DNA of 64,000 nt, taken from contig NZ_FNIZ01000017.1 in the NCBI RefSeq assembly GCF_900104185.1, forward strand, positions 34,141-98,140, in the 5' to 3' direction. Below, piece by piece: positions 9,583 to 19,212 of the stretch. The notes beneath the pieces were generated by a model. The model did not search any database. It saw nothing but the letters and a program-made list of their open reading frames with translations, and had not been told where the DNA came from. The position numbers and the translations under genes are program-made. Positions within the stretch are counted from its first letter, which is position 1. Every line of letters starts with the position of its first letter. Source of the stretch: Halobacillus aidingensis (GTDB lineage: Bacteria > Bacillota > Bacilli > Bacillales > Halobacillaceae).

Positions 9583-9705
9583 CAATCCTGCCATCTTGTT
9601 TATTAAAGCTAAATGTAAATCATTTGTATATGGCAGGGTTTCCAGGGGCATATTCTCGTGTTAAGATGAGTAGGGTAAATTAAATAAAGTCTGCTTCAGG
9701 GCAGG

Positions 9706-9778
9706 AGAGGTTCTAGCGACACCCTCTATAAAAAACTAAGGATGGAACTGTACCTTGCCTTAGGTGCGGTTTTTTTTA
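9706..9778 (+). promoter_or_regulatory. preQ1-I riboswitch with terminator, controlling queCDE
   Basis: The aptamer 9706-9739 matches the preQ1-I pattern: AGAGGTTCTAGC, ACACCCTCT closing the stem, and the A-rich tail AAAAAACTAA that forms the pseudoknot. Downstream, CTGTACC pairs with GGTGCGG before eight Ts (9748-9778), an intrinsic terminator. Binding of preQ1 should terminate transcription before queC. Confidence 0.95.
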
Positions 9779-9832
9779 ATGGTTTTGGGTGTGTAGAATT
9801 CTCTTTTTCGATGATGAAAGGAGAATTTTTTA

Positions 9833-10498
9833 ATGGAAAAAAATAATAAAGCTGTGGTTGTATTCAGCGGCGGCCAGGACAGTACGACTTGTTTGTTCTG
9901 GGCATTGAAGAAGTTCGATTCCGTTGAGGTCGTTACTTTCGATTACAACCAACGTCATAAAGAAGAAATTGAAGTGGCGAAAGAAATTGCTGAAGATCAG
10001 CAGGTTCTCCATCATATCCTTGATATGTCTTTACTTAACCAACTTGCCCCTAATGCTTTAACCAGGGATGATATTGAAGTGAAAGATGGCGAAGATGGGG
10101 AACTTCCTTCTACCTTTGTACCGGGAAGGAATCAATTATTCTTGTCTTTCGCCACAATTCTTGCACGGCAAATCGGCGCGAAACATATTGTGACAGGGGT
10201 TTGTGAGACAGACTTCAGCGGTTATCCAGACTGCCGCGATGTCTTTGTTAAATCCTTGAATGTCACACTGAATCTATCGATGGATGATGAATTCGTTATT
10301 CATACCCCACTTATGTGGCTGGACAAAGCAGAAACATGGGAAATGGCTGATGATTTGGATGCCTTTAACTACGTCCGTGAAAAAACGTTGACTTGCTACA
10401 ACGGTATCCGAGGGGATGGCTGCGGGGAATGCCCGGCTTGTGAACTTCGCAGGAATGGCCTTCATACTTACCTCGCTAAAAAAGAGGTGACCAAATAA
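9833..10498 (+). CDS. queC: 7-cyano-7-deazaguanine synthase QueC
   Basis: The protein has 221 residues with the PP-loop FSGGQDSTT near residue 11 and a C-terminal zinc cluster of four cysteines (LTCYNG...GCGECPAC). It uses ATP and ammonia to turn 7-carboxy-7-deazaguanine into preQ0. It is the first gene of the preQ1-controlled operon. Its TAA overlaps the queD ATG (TAATG). Confidence 0.97.
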   Translation: MEKNNKAVVVFSGGQDSTTCLFWALKKFDSVEVVTFDYNQRHKEEIEVAKEIAEDQQVLHHILDMSLLNQLAPNALTRDDIEVKDGEDGELPSTFVPGRNQLFLSFATILARQIGAKHIVTGVCETDFSGYPDCRDVFVKSLNVTLNLSMDDEFVIHTPLMWLDKAETWEMADDLDAFNYVREKTLTCYNGIRGDGCGECPACELRRNGLHTYLAKKEVTK

Positions 10499-10965
10499 TG
10501 TACGGGTTTACGATTGTTGAAAACTTGCAGAAAATGGATCAGGACATCAAACATCATGAGTTAAAATACCACCAAAAGCGAGTACTCGTCAGCAAAGAAT
10601 TCACTTTTGACGCTGCTCACCACCTGCATTGTTATGAAGGAAAATGTAAAAATCTCCATGGACATACGTATAAAGTGATTTTTGGCGTCAGCGGCTTTGT
10701 GGATGACATTGGGCTTATCATCGATTTTGGTGACATCAAGAAAATTTGGAAAGAACAGATCGAGGTCCATCTCGATCACAGGTATTTGAATGATACACTG
10801 CCGAACATGAATACAACAGCTGAAAATATGGTCGTTTGGATTTATGAAAAAATGGAAGAAGCTTTGAAAGATGATCCGAATAAGTGTCGTGTTGAATTTG
10901 TAAAACTTTACGAAACACCGACAAGTTTCGCAGAAGCAAGACGGGAGTGGATGATGGATGAATAA
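10498..10965 (+). CDS. queD: 6-carboxytetrahydropterin synthase QueD
   Basis: A PTPS-family protein of 155 residues. The zinc histidines lie in DAAHHL and LHGHTYKV, and a catalytic cysteine in the CYEGKCKNLHGH segment. It makes 6-carboxytetrahydropterin from dihydroneopterin triphosphate. The roughly 25-residue N-terminal lead is longer than in many QueD proteins. The end overlaps queE by 8 nt. Confidence 0.95.
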   Translation: MYGFTIVENLQKMDQDIKHHELKYHQKRVLVSKEFTFDAAHHLHCYEGKCKNLHGHTYKVIFGVSGFVDDIGLIIDFGDIKKIWKEQIEVHLDHRYLNDTLPNMNTTAENMVVWIYEKMEEALKDDPNKCRVEFVKLYETPTSFAEARREWMMDE

Positions 10966-11686
10966 ATTCCCCGTTCTCGAAATCTTTGGCCCTACGATCC
11001 AAGGCGAGGGAATGGTTGTCGGGAGAAAAACGATGTTTGTCCGTACAGCCGGATGTGATTACAGTTGTTCGTGGTGCGATTCCGCTTTTACATGGGATGG
11101 AAGCGCCAAGCATGACATCGAGCGGTTAACTTCCGAAGAAATTGTGACCCGACTGATCGACACCGGTGGAGAGCAATTCGATCATGTCACAATATCAGGT
11201 GGTAACCCTGCCCTCTTAAAAAATTTACATGAGCTTATCGTCCCTCTTCATGAAAGAGGAATTGAAGTGGCCCTTGAGACACAGGGCAGCCGTTGGCAGG
11301 AATGGTTCACTCAAATTGATGACCTGACTATCTCTCCTAAACCACCCAGCTCCGGGATGAAGACGGATTGGAACATTCTCGATGATATCTTAATCCGCTT
11401 GGAAGGCGCTGACCGACTTCAAAACACGAGTATAAAAGTGGTCATCTTTAATAAAGAGGACCTGAGCTATGCCGAAAAAGTCCATGAACGTTATCCCAAT
11501 GTGCCTTTCTTTTTACAAGTCGGAAATGATGATTTGGAAGAAAACGAAGCAGGAACATTAGCCAGCCACCTCCTTGATCAATACGAATGGCTCATTGATC
11601 AAGTTGTCGCCTCATCCAAGCTTAATAAAGTCCGCGTTCTCCCACAAGTGCATGCACTTGTCTGGGGGAATAAACGAGGAGTATAA
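10958..11686 (+). CDS. queE: 7-carboxy-7-deazaguanine synthase QueE
   Basis: A radical SAM enzyme of 242 residues with the CxxxCxxC cluster CDYSCSWC near residue 33 and ISGGNPAL corresponding to the SAM-binding GGE-like motif. It rearranges 6-carboxytetrahydropterin to CDG. It is the last gene of the operon; queF, the final step to preQ1, is not next to it and must lie elsewhere. Confidence 0.95.
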   Translation: MNKFPVLEIFGPTIQGEGMVVGRKTMFVRTAGCDYSCSWCDSAFTWDGSAKHDIERLTSEEIVTRLIDTGGEQFDHVTISGGNPALLKNLHELIVPLHERGIEVALETQGSRWQEWFTQIDDLTISPKPPSSGMKTDWNILDDILIRLEGADRLQNTSIKVVIFNKEDLSYAEKVHERYPNVPFFLQVGNDDLEENEAGTLASHLLDQYEWLIDQVVASSKLNKVRVLPQVHALVWGNKRGV

Positions 11687-11689
11687 AAG

Positions 11690-11729
11690 AAAAAGCCTGA
11701 CCGCATCACACATGCGGTCAGGCTTTTTG
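11690..11729. terminator. Terminator between queE and the YqaE gene
   Basis: A perfect 17-bp stem AAAAAGCCTGACCGCAT with its complement and a 5-nt loop serves both convergent genes. Confidence 0.9.
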
Positions 11730-11730
11730 C

Positions 11731-11898
11731 TTATCCACGTTTTTTGCTGTCGTAATGACCTTTCACTACTACGGCCGCGTGGACCGCTCCTGGAACATAA
11801 AAAATCAAAGTTAAAATTAAATTCAATAGAGCCTTTAGTGGTTTTCCTGTAAACAATACAGCTAAAGGTGGTAAAAATATGGCTAGTATATACAACAT
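11731..11898 (-). CDS. YqaE/Pmp3 family small membrane protein
   Basis: The product has 55 residues with two hydrophobic segments (LYILAIFLPPLAVLF and ALLNLILTLIFYVPGAVHAAVVV) and the Pmp3 hallmark FLPP-AV. The family is linked to membrane potential and salt or cold stress, which suits a halophile, but its exact role is unknown. The ATG at 11898 follows AAAGGATG; the longer frame to 11958 lies mostly inside the upstream PAP2 gene. Confidence 0.88.
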   Translation of the reverse strand: MLYILAIFLPPLAVLFTGKPLKALLNLILTLIFYVPGAVHAAVVVKGHYDSKKRG

Positions 11899-11905
11899 GG
11901 TTGAA

Positions 11906-12649
11906 TCATCCTTTCTCTTGCTTCCTTTCAGTTTTCCCTTTTGAAAGGGTTTGAACACTCCCTGATTGTCTCCTTCTCTGATTCCATATCGTGATTTCCA
12001 GTGCCGCTATGCAAACGAGCAGCCATGCAAGACCGAATAACATGCCTCCAACGACATCCGTGAAAAAGTGCACCCCTAGATAAACTCTAGAGAGACCCAC
12101 AAGTGCAATTAATATTCCAAGCGCTACATTTACCGTCCATTTCCAAGGTTTCTTCAAAGGGCTGATTACGATTAAGTAAATGAGAAAGCCGTAAAAAACG
12201 ACGGATCCTGTTGTATGTCCACTCGGGAAGCTGAAACCCGTCCCATCATATTCCGCCAGCACTTCTGGACGTTGGCGTTCGAAGGAAACCTTCAGCAATT
12301 TGGTCAAAGCACTGATGCCGATCATGACGATGGCAAAATAAATACCTACCCACCGGCTGAACGGAGAAAAAAACAATAAAAAGATAAGTAATGCTACAGA
12401 GGCTATGGATATGAATAAAACGGAGCCCAAGTCTGTCGTCCATCCCCAAAACGTATCCATCCACGGGGTAGTAATTGACCTCACTACATCTGTCGCTGTC
12501 TCGTCCACAAAGAATTTTTCCTGTTCAAGGACATCTGCCGCAAGCTCAGTAAAGAAATAAACGGCTCCGCCTACCAATGCGAAGCCCGCCAAAATAATAA
12601 TAATAGACGCTTTCGAAAGGTCTGAAAGCTTCGTTCCTGAAAACAACAT
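11906..12649 (-). CDS. PAP2-family membrane phosphatase
   Basis: The protein has 247 residues and about six membrane segments. It carries the three PAP2 motifs: KVSFERQRP, SFPSGHTTGS and SRVYLGVHFFTDV. Relatives dephosphorylate phosphatidate, phosphatidylglycerol phosphate or undecaprenyl pyrophosphate at the outer membrane face. The ATG at 12649 lies 8 nt from AGGAGGAA. The tail is basic and hydrophilic. Confidence 0.92.
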   Translation of the reverse strand: MLFSGTKLSDLSKASIIIILAGFALVGGAVYFFTELAADVLEQEKFFVDETATDVVRSITTPWMDTFWGWTTDLGSVLFISIASVALLIFLLFFSPFSRWVGIYFAIVMIGISALTKLLKVSFERQRPEVLAEYDGTGFSFPSGHTTGSVVFYGFLIYLIVISPLKKPWKWTVNVALGILIALVGLSRVYLGVHFFTDVVGGMLFGLAWLLVCIAALEITIWNQRRRQSGSVQTLSKGKTERKQEKG

Positions 12650-13088
12650 CACAATTCCTCCTGACTGCCAATGACTCTTAATTCAACCCTTCCCCTATTC
12701 GCTATCGATTAACCTTGAAATGCAATCCTCAGTGCTCTCTGGTCGCAAATCAAGCTTCTGTTATGAAAAACAAAATGAACTGTTCCTATTGCTTTCAAAC
12801 GTAAAAACTAGACCTGTGACTAGTCTTACCTTTTAATCATAAATGAAACCATGAGCATCATTCATAATCGAATGCGCGCCCGCTTCTCCCTCTTAGCCAA
12901 TCAACAATCTTCTTCCTTGTAAAAAGATAAGCCATTAAGAGTATGATTCAGTCTTCCATTGATAAGAACCGTGGAAAAACAATGGAGGAAGGATGATCTC
13001 ATTCATTTGTAACCACTGTTTTCTGTACAACTTTCTGACTTTCCCTTCTGTTCATCCGTCCTTTTTTTCATTTATAATAGATGGTTTC
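12650..13088. other. Intergenic region without recognisable feature
   Basis: About 440 nt lie upstream of the PAP2 gene. Apart from the ribosome site at its left edge, I see no ORF with a ribosome site, no repeat module and no obvious RNA structure. Confidence 0.5.
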
Positions 13089-13134
13089 AAAAACGAAAAC
13101 TCGGATGCTGTCCCTGCATCCGAGTTTCGTTTTT
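13089..13134 (-). terminator. Terminator of the MFS carrier gene
   Basis: A stem of about 20 bp (AACTCGGATGC/GCATCCGAGTT core flanked by A/T) with a 7-nt loop lies just after the stop codon. Confidence 0.85.
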
Positions 13135-13137
13135 AAT

Positions 13138-14397
13138 TTATGCTGTTTTCTCTTTGTTCATTAATGCTTTTCGCTTTTTCTGTTCATCGACCTTGGTCAG
13201 AATAGATACCACCAAGGCGATGACGAATAGACCAGAGAAGAAAATGAGGCTGTTCTCATAGCTTCCTGTCGTATCTTTCATCCAAGCTGCAAAGATAGGA
13301 CCAGCAAGTCCGGCAGCCGCCCAAGCGGTCAAAATATAGCCATGAATGGCACCAAGTTCTTTTGTTCCAAACAAGTCCCCGATAAACGCGGGGATGGTAG
13401 CAAAGCCGCCACCATAACAAGTGTAAATAATAGAAAAAGCAATAACAAAAATCCAAGTCGCGGTTGTCCAAGGAAGAACAAGGAATAAACCGATCTGCAG
13501 AACAAAGAAAGTAATATAAGTATTCGCACGACCTATATAATCGGAGGCACTTGCCCAACCGATTCTTCCGAGTCCATTGAAAACCCCCATCACACCCACG
13601 AGAGTGGCTGCAGTGGCTGTCGATACCCCGACACTTTCCTCCAACAATGGTTTAGCTGCAGAAATAACAGCGATCCCACAAGTGACATTAATGAATAACA
13701 TTGTCCAGAGGTAATAAAAACGCTTGGTCTTTAACGCTTCCTTTGCACGCAAGTTTGCTAAATCTTGATTTTCCGTATCTGTTTCCTTATCTGGATCATA
13801 GCCTTTAGGTGTCCAACCTTCTGGAGGGCGGGACATGTAAAGGGACGAACCAATCATAACGACAAAATAACTGATTCCCAAAATATAAAAGGTAGCTGCA
13901 ATTCCAACTGAATTGATAAGAAAATCCATTAATGGACTGGCGATAGCGGCTGCAAACCCGAAGCCCATAATCGCCATCCCTGTTGCCAAACCTCTACGGT
14001 CAGGGAACCATTTTACTAAAGTAGAAACAGGTGCGATATAACCGACACCTAAACCTATTCCTCCAAGCACCCCGTAAAATATGTACAGCATCCATAATGA
14101 TCCTGCGCTTACAGCGATTCCTGACCCGGCCACACCAATCCCGAAAAAGATGGCAGCTGTGATTCCGGCGACCCTCGGTCCATACTTTTCCACAAACCAT
14201 CCTAAAAAGGCTGCAGATAATCCTAAAAATAAAATTGCAATACTGAAGGTCAGCTGAACTTGACTTGCTGACCAGCCAAATTCTTCGCTCAGTGGGCCTG
14301 TAAAGTTACTCCAGGCATAAACAGAACCGATAGATATATGAATCCCTACCGCTCCTAAGGCGATCAACCATCTGTTCTTTACTTTTCTTTCTGACAT
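13138..14397 (-). CDS. MFS transporter, oxalate/formate antiporter (OFA)-like
   Basis: The protein has 419 residues and 12 predicted membrane segments, with the OFA-type opening GSVYAWSNFTGPLSEEFGW and the loop 2-3 motif GWFVEKYGPR. Relatives carry oxalate, formate, lactate or pyruvate; the substrate cannot be read from sequence. A basic, Asp/Glu-rich central loop (about 205-225) separates the halves. AGAGGTG precedes the ATG. It stands alone between repeat copy 3 and the PAP2 gene. Confidence 0.88.
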   Translation of the reverse strand: MSERKVKNRWLIALGAVGIHISIGSVYAWSNFTGPLSEEFGWSASQVQLTFSIAILFLGLSAAFLGWFVEKYGPRVAGITAAIFFGIGVAGSGIAVSAGSLWMLYIFYGVLGGIGLGVGYIAPVSTLVKWFPDRRGLATGMAIMGFGFAAAIASPLMDFLINSVGIAATFYILGISYFVVMIGSSLYMSRPPEGWTPKGYDPDKETDTENQDLANLRAKEALKTKRFYYLWTMLFINVTCGIAVISAAKPLLEESVGVSTATAATLVGVMGVFNGLGRIGWASASDYIGRANTYITFFVLQIGLFLVLPWTTATWIFVIAFSIIYTCYGGGFATIPAFIGDLFGTKELGAIHGYILTAWAAAGLAGPIFAAWMKDTTGSYENSLIFFSGLFVIALVVSILTKVDEQKKRKALMNKEKTA

Positions 14398-14573
14398 TTT
14401 TTCACCTCTTTATCATTAATTACCTGTCTTTTTCCTATAATCTCAAATTCTAAACAAAATTCCATTTATTATGACACATTCTGTCCATATTCTTCCTCAT
14501 TTGGATTATTTCCTGGACAATAAAAAAACACCTCCTATCCAGAAAGTGTCCATTAAGTATAAGCTCCCGTTTG

Positions 14574-15094
14574 TGTAAGACTCAGTTTCGAAATAACCGG
14601 GGTTCGTTTGCCATATTAAGAGTCAGGGGTGGTTGGGAAGCAGCTCGCTTTCCTGCGGGGATGGCGGAGAGCCTGCTCGAGCTAAAGCTCTGCGGGGTCT
14701 CTCCAGCCAATCCATTCCCGCGGGAGTCTCCCAGCTTCCCAACCACCCCATTCGTTGAATGTGAGAAACGAACCCCTTTCCCAAGTTGGATTGTCTTCCA
14801 CTACCCCGCTGTTTAGAAGCATAAATCGCTCTGTATCAAGCTCTCATGAACCTGAACATGGGAGTTTAATCTTACACTCCCATCAAGCTGGATAGCTAAC
14901 TTATCCAAGGAGTGGTTTCGAGAATCTTACATGGCAAAGGGGCGGAGGGGAATGGGGAGACTCCTGCGGGAAAAGAGTGCTAGGTGAGAACCCGCAGGAC
15001 GGAGTCCGAGGAGGCTCACCGCGCTCCCGCGGAAAGCGAGCTATTCCCCGTAGCCCCCATCCACTCAACAAAAGTCTCGAAACTGAGTCTTCCA
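14574..15094. repeat. Intergenic two-module repeat, copy 3
   Basis: The left end is TGTAAGACTCAGTTTCGAAA and the right end TCTCGAAACTGAGTCTTCCA. Module B lies on the left (minus) and module A on the right (plus, uninterrupted: GAGACTCCTGCGGGAAAAGAGTGC, of which GCGGG pairs with CCCGC further on). The left flank AGCTCCCGTTTG and the right flank ACAATCCTGCC match copy 1. Confidence 0.85.
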
Positions 15095-15141
15095 CAATCC
15101 TGCCTTTTATTTGAATATTACTATTCTACAAAGCTCACCTT

Positions 15142-15930
15142 CTAAATCCAGCGTTGTTTTTTTCGGTAGGATTTTACGTCTCTGTAATTTTTACGTCCCT
15201 CTTCATTCATACCTAAATAGTGTTCTTGTACTTCCTGGTTAGAAAGCAGTTCTGATACAGGAGCTTCCAAAACAGAGCGCCCGTCCTCAATGATATATCC
15301 ATAATCAGCGATGGAGAGCGCTACATTGGCATTTTGCTCAACGACCAGGATGGACATCCCTTCTTCTTCATTGATCTGTTTAATGTTTTGAAAGATCTCT
15401 TTGACGAGAAGCGGGGCAATCCCAAGAGACGGTTCGTCTAACAACAATAGCTTCGGTTTCGCCATGATTCCTCTTCCGATGGCGAGCATTTGTTGTTCAC
15501 CTCCTGAGAGCAATCCTGCATGACGGGTACGTAATGTTTTCAGCTTTGGAAAATAATGATAGACACGCTCCATATCATTCTTTATGTTCCTTCGATCTTT
15601 TCTAGTGTGAGCGCCTGCTGTTAAATTTTCTTCGACTGTGAGATGCTTAAAAACTCTTCTTCCTTCCATACTTTGAAAAATACCTTTTTGAACAATTTTA
15701 TCAGGACTCATTGAAGTCAAATCTTCTTCTTGATACGTAATTCTCCCCTTCGTCACCTGCCCGTTATCTCCCCCAAGCAAACCTGAGATCGCCTTAAGCG
15801 TCGTGGATTTCCCTGCTCCATTGCTTCCTAACAAAGCGACGATGTCTCCATCCGGCACCTCGATGGACATCCCTTTTAAGACTAGAATCATCTTCGAATA
15901 CACCACTTCAATATTATTGACTTTCAACAT
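15142..15930 (-). CDS. Branched-chain amino acid-type ABC transporter ATP-binding protein (LivF-like)
   Basis: The protein has 262 residues: Walker A GSNGAGKST, signature LSGGEQQ, Walker B LLLLDEPSLG and the LivF-typical SMEGRRVFKHLTVEENL. It is the last gene of the operon and pairs with the LivG-like ATPase to power the two permeases. The C-terminus has an extra basic tail (GRKNYRDVKSYRKKQRW). Confidence 0.93.
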   Translation of the reverse strand: MLKVNNIEVVYSKMILVLKGMSIEVPDGDIVALLGSNGAGKSTTLKAISGLLGGDNGQVTKGRITYQEEDLTSMSPDKIVQKGIFQSMEGRRVFKHLTVEENLTAGAHTRKDRRNIKNDMERVYHYFPKLKTLRTRHAGLLSGGEQQMLAIGRGIMAKPKLLLLDEPSLGIAPLLVKEIFQNIKQINEEEGMSILVVEQNANVALSIADYGYIIEDGRSVLEAPVSELLSNQEVQEHYLGMNEEGRKNYRDVKSYRKKQRWI

Positions 15931-15983
15931 AAGGCTTTACCCTCCTTTTGAAAAAAGGGGCCTCACCATGAGACCCCACACTC

Positions 15984-17192
15984 TTAATCTTCATAACTGA
16001 AATAATCCGTGATGACTTCGAACTTCCCATTCTTTACTTCAGCCAGACGCACTTGGTTCGTACCCGCATGGTTGTCTTCTGAGAAAGTAACAGGTGCAGC
16101 TAGACCACCTAAGTCCATGTCTTTGATTTGTTCGATTCCTTTACGGATGCCTTCTCCGTTCAACTCTTCAGCATTTCCTATCCCTTCGGCCATAATTTTA
16201 GCTGTGACCCACCCTTGAACGAATTTTTGACTGACATCTTCAAGACTTTCTCCCTTGGACTCCAGGTACTCTTCCATTTCAGCCAGCCCTTCCAAGTCTT
16301 CATATGGGAAAGCGTGAGTGACGACTCCTAACATTCCTTCTGCCGCGTCCCCGGCTATTTCTACAACTCCTTCTCCAGTCGCCCAGTTCAAACCGATGAA
16401 TTGGGTATCAATGCCCAGCGTCTGAGCTTCCCGTAAAATCGTCGCTGTCGCTCCCCATGTTTGCTGAATGATGGCATAGTCTGGAGCTGCCTCTTGCATA
16501 TTCAACATTTGGGACTGTGCTTCTGTCGCCGTCACCGGAATAACTTGTTCATCCACCACTTCGACACCGACTTCGGCCGCGTAGGCTTTAATATCCTCAA
16601 TTGGTGAACGCCCGAAAGCAGTATCGTTATAAAGGAGAGCGAGGGTCGGATTGTCTCCTTCGTGATTCTCCTTGATCCACTGCACAACAGCTCGTCCCTG
16701 GTCAGAGTATGTAGCTGCTGTCAAAAAGTTGTATGGACTCTCCTCTAAATTTTTCAGGTTTTCTGAGTAGGAAGCAGAGAAGTATGGAAGTTGATCGTTC
16801 GCTACTTGCTGACGAAGTGCTTCCGTATCCGCCGTTCCCCAACCGAGAATGGCCGATACATTGTCTTTATCACGGAGCTCTTGATACAAACGCTGTCCTT
16901 TCGCCATGTCGTAGGCGTAATCATCACCAATGAGTTCGACTTGAACACCATCAATTCCGCCTTGACTATTCAAATATTCATAGTAAGCTTTCTCACCTTC
17001 TGAATATGGAGTCCCAACATCACCCGTACCGCCTGTAATATCAAAGAGCGCTCCAATTTTCACGGTGTTTCCGTCAGAAGCTTCGGCGTCTCCACCAGCC
17101 GCTCCTTCATCTCCACTACAAGCAACCAGCATCCCCATTAACAGCATGAAACACAACAAAAGCATCGTTGATTTTGCGTACGTTTTGATCAA
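15984..17192 (-). CDS. Branched-chain amino acid-type ABC transporter substrate-binding lipoprotein
   Basis: The protein has 402 residues with a lipoprotein signal (MLLLCFMLLMGMLVAC, lipobox LVAC) and a periplasmic-binding type I fold (KIGALFDITGGTGDVG). The start is a TTG at 17192, chosen because AAGGGAG lies 7 nt upstream; the open frame to 17279 overlaps livM and lacks a site. It captures the solute outside the membrane for the Liv-type permease. The ligand could be an amino acid, an amide or an aromatic or short-chain acid. Confidence 0.9.
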   Translation of the reverse strand: MIKTYAKSTMLLLCFMLLMGMLVACSGDEGAAGGDAEASDGNTVKIGALFDITGGTGDVGTPYSEGEKAYYEYLNSQGGIDGVQVELIGDDYAYDMAKGQRLYQELRDKDNVSAILGWGTADTEALRQQVANDQLPYFSASYSENLKNLEESPYNFLTAATYSDQGRAVVQWIKENHEGDNPTLALLYNDTAFGRSPIEDIKAYAAEVGVEVVDEQVIPVTATEAQSQMLNMQEAAPDYAIIQQTWGATATILREAQTLGIDTQFIGLNWATGEGVVEIAGDAAEGMLGVVTHAFPYEDLEGLAEMEEYLESKGESLEDVSQKFVQGWVTAKIMAEGIGNAEELNGEGIRKGIEQIKDMDLGGLAAPVTFSEDNHAGTNQVRLAEVKNGKFEVITDYFSYED

Positions 17193-17260
17193 ATCCTCGA
17201 CTCCCTTTCTATTTGTTATATAGTTTAGAGTAAAAAGGCAAAGACCCTTCCCTCCACTTG

Positions 17261-18322
17261 CTAATAAGAAAATGGCCAAACTTTGAAGTAATTTTTGATG
17301 TTACTCCACATATGCGCCAACCCGCCTGGTTCAAAGATGAGAAACAGGATGATGGCTGCACCAAAAGCAAGTTCCTGGAAGGCTGCTAATGTGTTTTGCA
17401 TATCCGGCATATAGACAGCGAGATAATCCATGATAAAACCGAGGCCCACAGGCAAAAGTGTAATAAATATGGCTCCAAGAATGGATCCAAGGATACTCCC
17501 GAGGCCACCGACTAAAATCATCGCCAAGTATTGAATCGAAACTGTGATGCTGTATAGTTCGGGGCTGACAATCATCGTATAATGAGCGAGCAATGCGCCG
17601 GCGATCCCAACAAAAAAGGAGCTGATTGCGAAGGAAAGCACCTTGTATGTGAACAAATTGATGCCCATGATTTCTGCTGCTACGTCACGATCGCGAACAG
17701 CTAAAAAGGCTCTACCTGTACGGCTCCGGAATAAATTCAGGGCATATACGATGGTGAAAAGCAAAATGATGAGACACAAATAGTAGTAGCTGCTTGCAGA
17801 CATCAAAGAAAACGATCCGATGGACGGACGTTGAAGTACCATTCCAGAGGTTCCACCTGTCAAACCTGTCCACCGGCTAATGACAAACAGGATAATGAAT
17901 TGAGCCGCTAGTGTGGCAATCGCCAAATAAAGACCTTTCAATCTTAGCGACGGAATTCCGAACAGTGCTCCTACAGAAGCTGTGATGAGACCTGCAACAG
18001 GTAAAGCCACCCAAAAACTTAAACCCAGAGTACTTGTTAAAATGGCGGATGTATATCCTCCTACACCCAGGAAGGCACCGACCCCGATGGAGATCTGACC
18101 AGTGAATCCTGTCAAAATGTTCAAACCGATAGCGCCTATGGAAGCAATCGCACATAAAGTCGCAAGACCGATGACGTAATTATCAGCCAGCAAAGGAAAC
18201 AGAAAGGCTAGAATGGCCAGTCCAAGCATCCTGATTTTCACCCGTTTGATTGAGAAAATAGCCATATCTTTCTCGTATCGAGTTTTGTAATTGCCACATT
18301 CCATTACAAATGGATTTTTCAC
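17261..18322 (-). CDS. Branched-chain amino acid-type ABC permease (LivM-like)
   Basis: The protein has 353 residues with 8-10 membrane segments and the LivM landmarks GYTSAIL, GLYLAIATLA and the EAA-like loop GRAFLAVRDRDVAAEIMGIN. A GTG at 18322, 4 nt after the livH stop and behind GAGGAT, is the likely start; the upstream ATG at 18364 lies inside livH. The N-terminus up to about residue 30 is hydrophilic. Confidence 0.9.
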   Translation of the reverse strand: MKNPFVMECGNYKTRYEKDMAIFSIKRVKIRMLGLAILAFLFPLLADNYVIGLATLCAIASIGAIGLNILTGFTGQISIGVGAFLGVGGYTSAILTSTLGLSFWVALPVAGLITASVGALFGIPSLRLKGLYLAIATLAAQFIILFVISRWTGLTGGTSGMVLQRPSIGSFSLMSASSYYYLCLIILLFTIVYALNLFRSRTGRAFLAVRDRDVAAEIMGINLFTYKVLSFAISSFFVGIAGALLAHYTMIVSPELYSITVSIQYLAMILVGGLGSILGSILGAIFITLLPVGLGFIMDYLAVYMPDMQNTLAAFQELAFGAAIILFLIFEPGGLAHMWSNIKNYFKVWPFSY

Positions 18323-18326
18323 ATCC

Positions 18327-19211
18327 TCACACCCTTTCCATTCCACCTTTTCCAAAGAGACCATATGGTTTGATCATTAATATCAAAATGACTATGATGA
18401 ACGGAAACACTTCTTTCAATCCTCCACCGACAAGGGGGTCGATATATCCACCCGCCATACTTTGCAATATTCCTATTATAAATCCACCAACAATGGCTCC
18501 AGGGATACTATCCAGTCCTCCCAGAATGACCACAGGTAAAACGGTAAGGCCGATCACGCTCATTGTTGCGTTCACTCCGTTTATATTTCCAAGCAGCACC
18601 CCGCCGACAGCAGCGACGATACAAGCAATCGCCCAGGTGATAGCAAATACTCGTTTCACATTGATTCCCATACTGGCGGCTGCCTGAAGGTCATCCGCTA
18701 CCGCGCGCATGGCCACCCCCATTTTTGAGAATTTAAAGAAGATAGTAAAAGCAAGGAGCAGAGCCATAACAATAATGAACGACCATAAATAGACAGGTGT
18801 AATAAGAACTTCACCAAAAGTCACCGGAGTGTTCGGAAAGAGGTTTGGATACACACGAGTCTGGTGTCCCCATACCATATGGACCAACCCTGCGAGCAGG
18901 TTACCGAGACCAATCGTCGCCATAATGACCGAAATGGTAGGTGCATTCAGTAACGGTCTTAGTACGACCCTCTCAACCAATAACCCAAGTACACCACACA
19001 CGCCCAGGGTAACCGCAAGAGCCACTAAGAAAGGCAGTTTCAAAGCAGTGACAAGTGTCAAACAAATATATGATCCGATAAGTACGAATTCACCATTTGC
19101 CAGATTCAAAGCATCGCTAGCTTTATAGATGAGGACGAACCCTAATGCTACGAGTGCATAAATACTTCCTACTACAATTCCACTGACGAGCATTTGCATA
19201 AAGAAAGTCAA
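18327..19211 (-). CDS. Branched-chain amino acid-type ABC permease (LivH-like)
   Basis: The protein has 294 residues and about eight membrane segments. GSIYALVALGFVLIYKASDALNLANGEF is a LivH hallmark of the first helix region, and GVAMRAVADDLQAAASMGIN is the ATPase-contact loop. It lies 1-2 nt after the CoA-ligase gene and directly before livM. Confidence 0.92.
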   Translation of the reverse strand: MTFFMQMLVSGIVVGSIYALVALGFVLIYKASDALNLANGEFVLIGSYICLTLVTALKLPFLVALAVTLGVCGVLGLLVERVVLRPLLNAPTISVIMATIGLGNLLAGLVHMVWGHQTRVYPNLFPNTPVTFGEVLITPVYLWSFIIVMALLLAFTIFFKFSKMGVAMRAVADDLQAAASMGINVKRVFAITWAIACIVAAVGGVLLGNINGVNATMSVIGLTVLPVVILGGLDSIPGAIVGGFIIGILQSMAGGYIDPLVGGGLKEVFPFIIVILILMIKPYGLFGKGGMERV

Positions 19212-19212
19212 C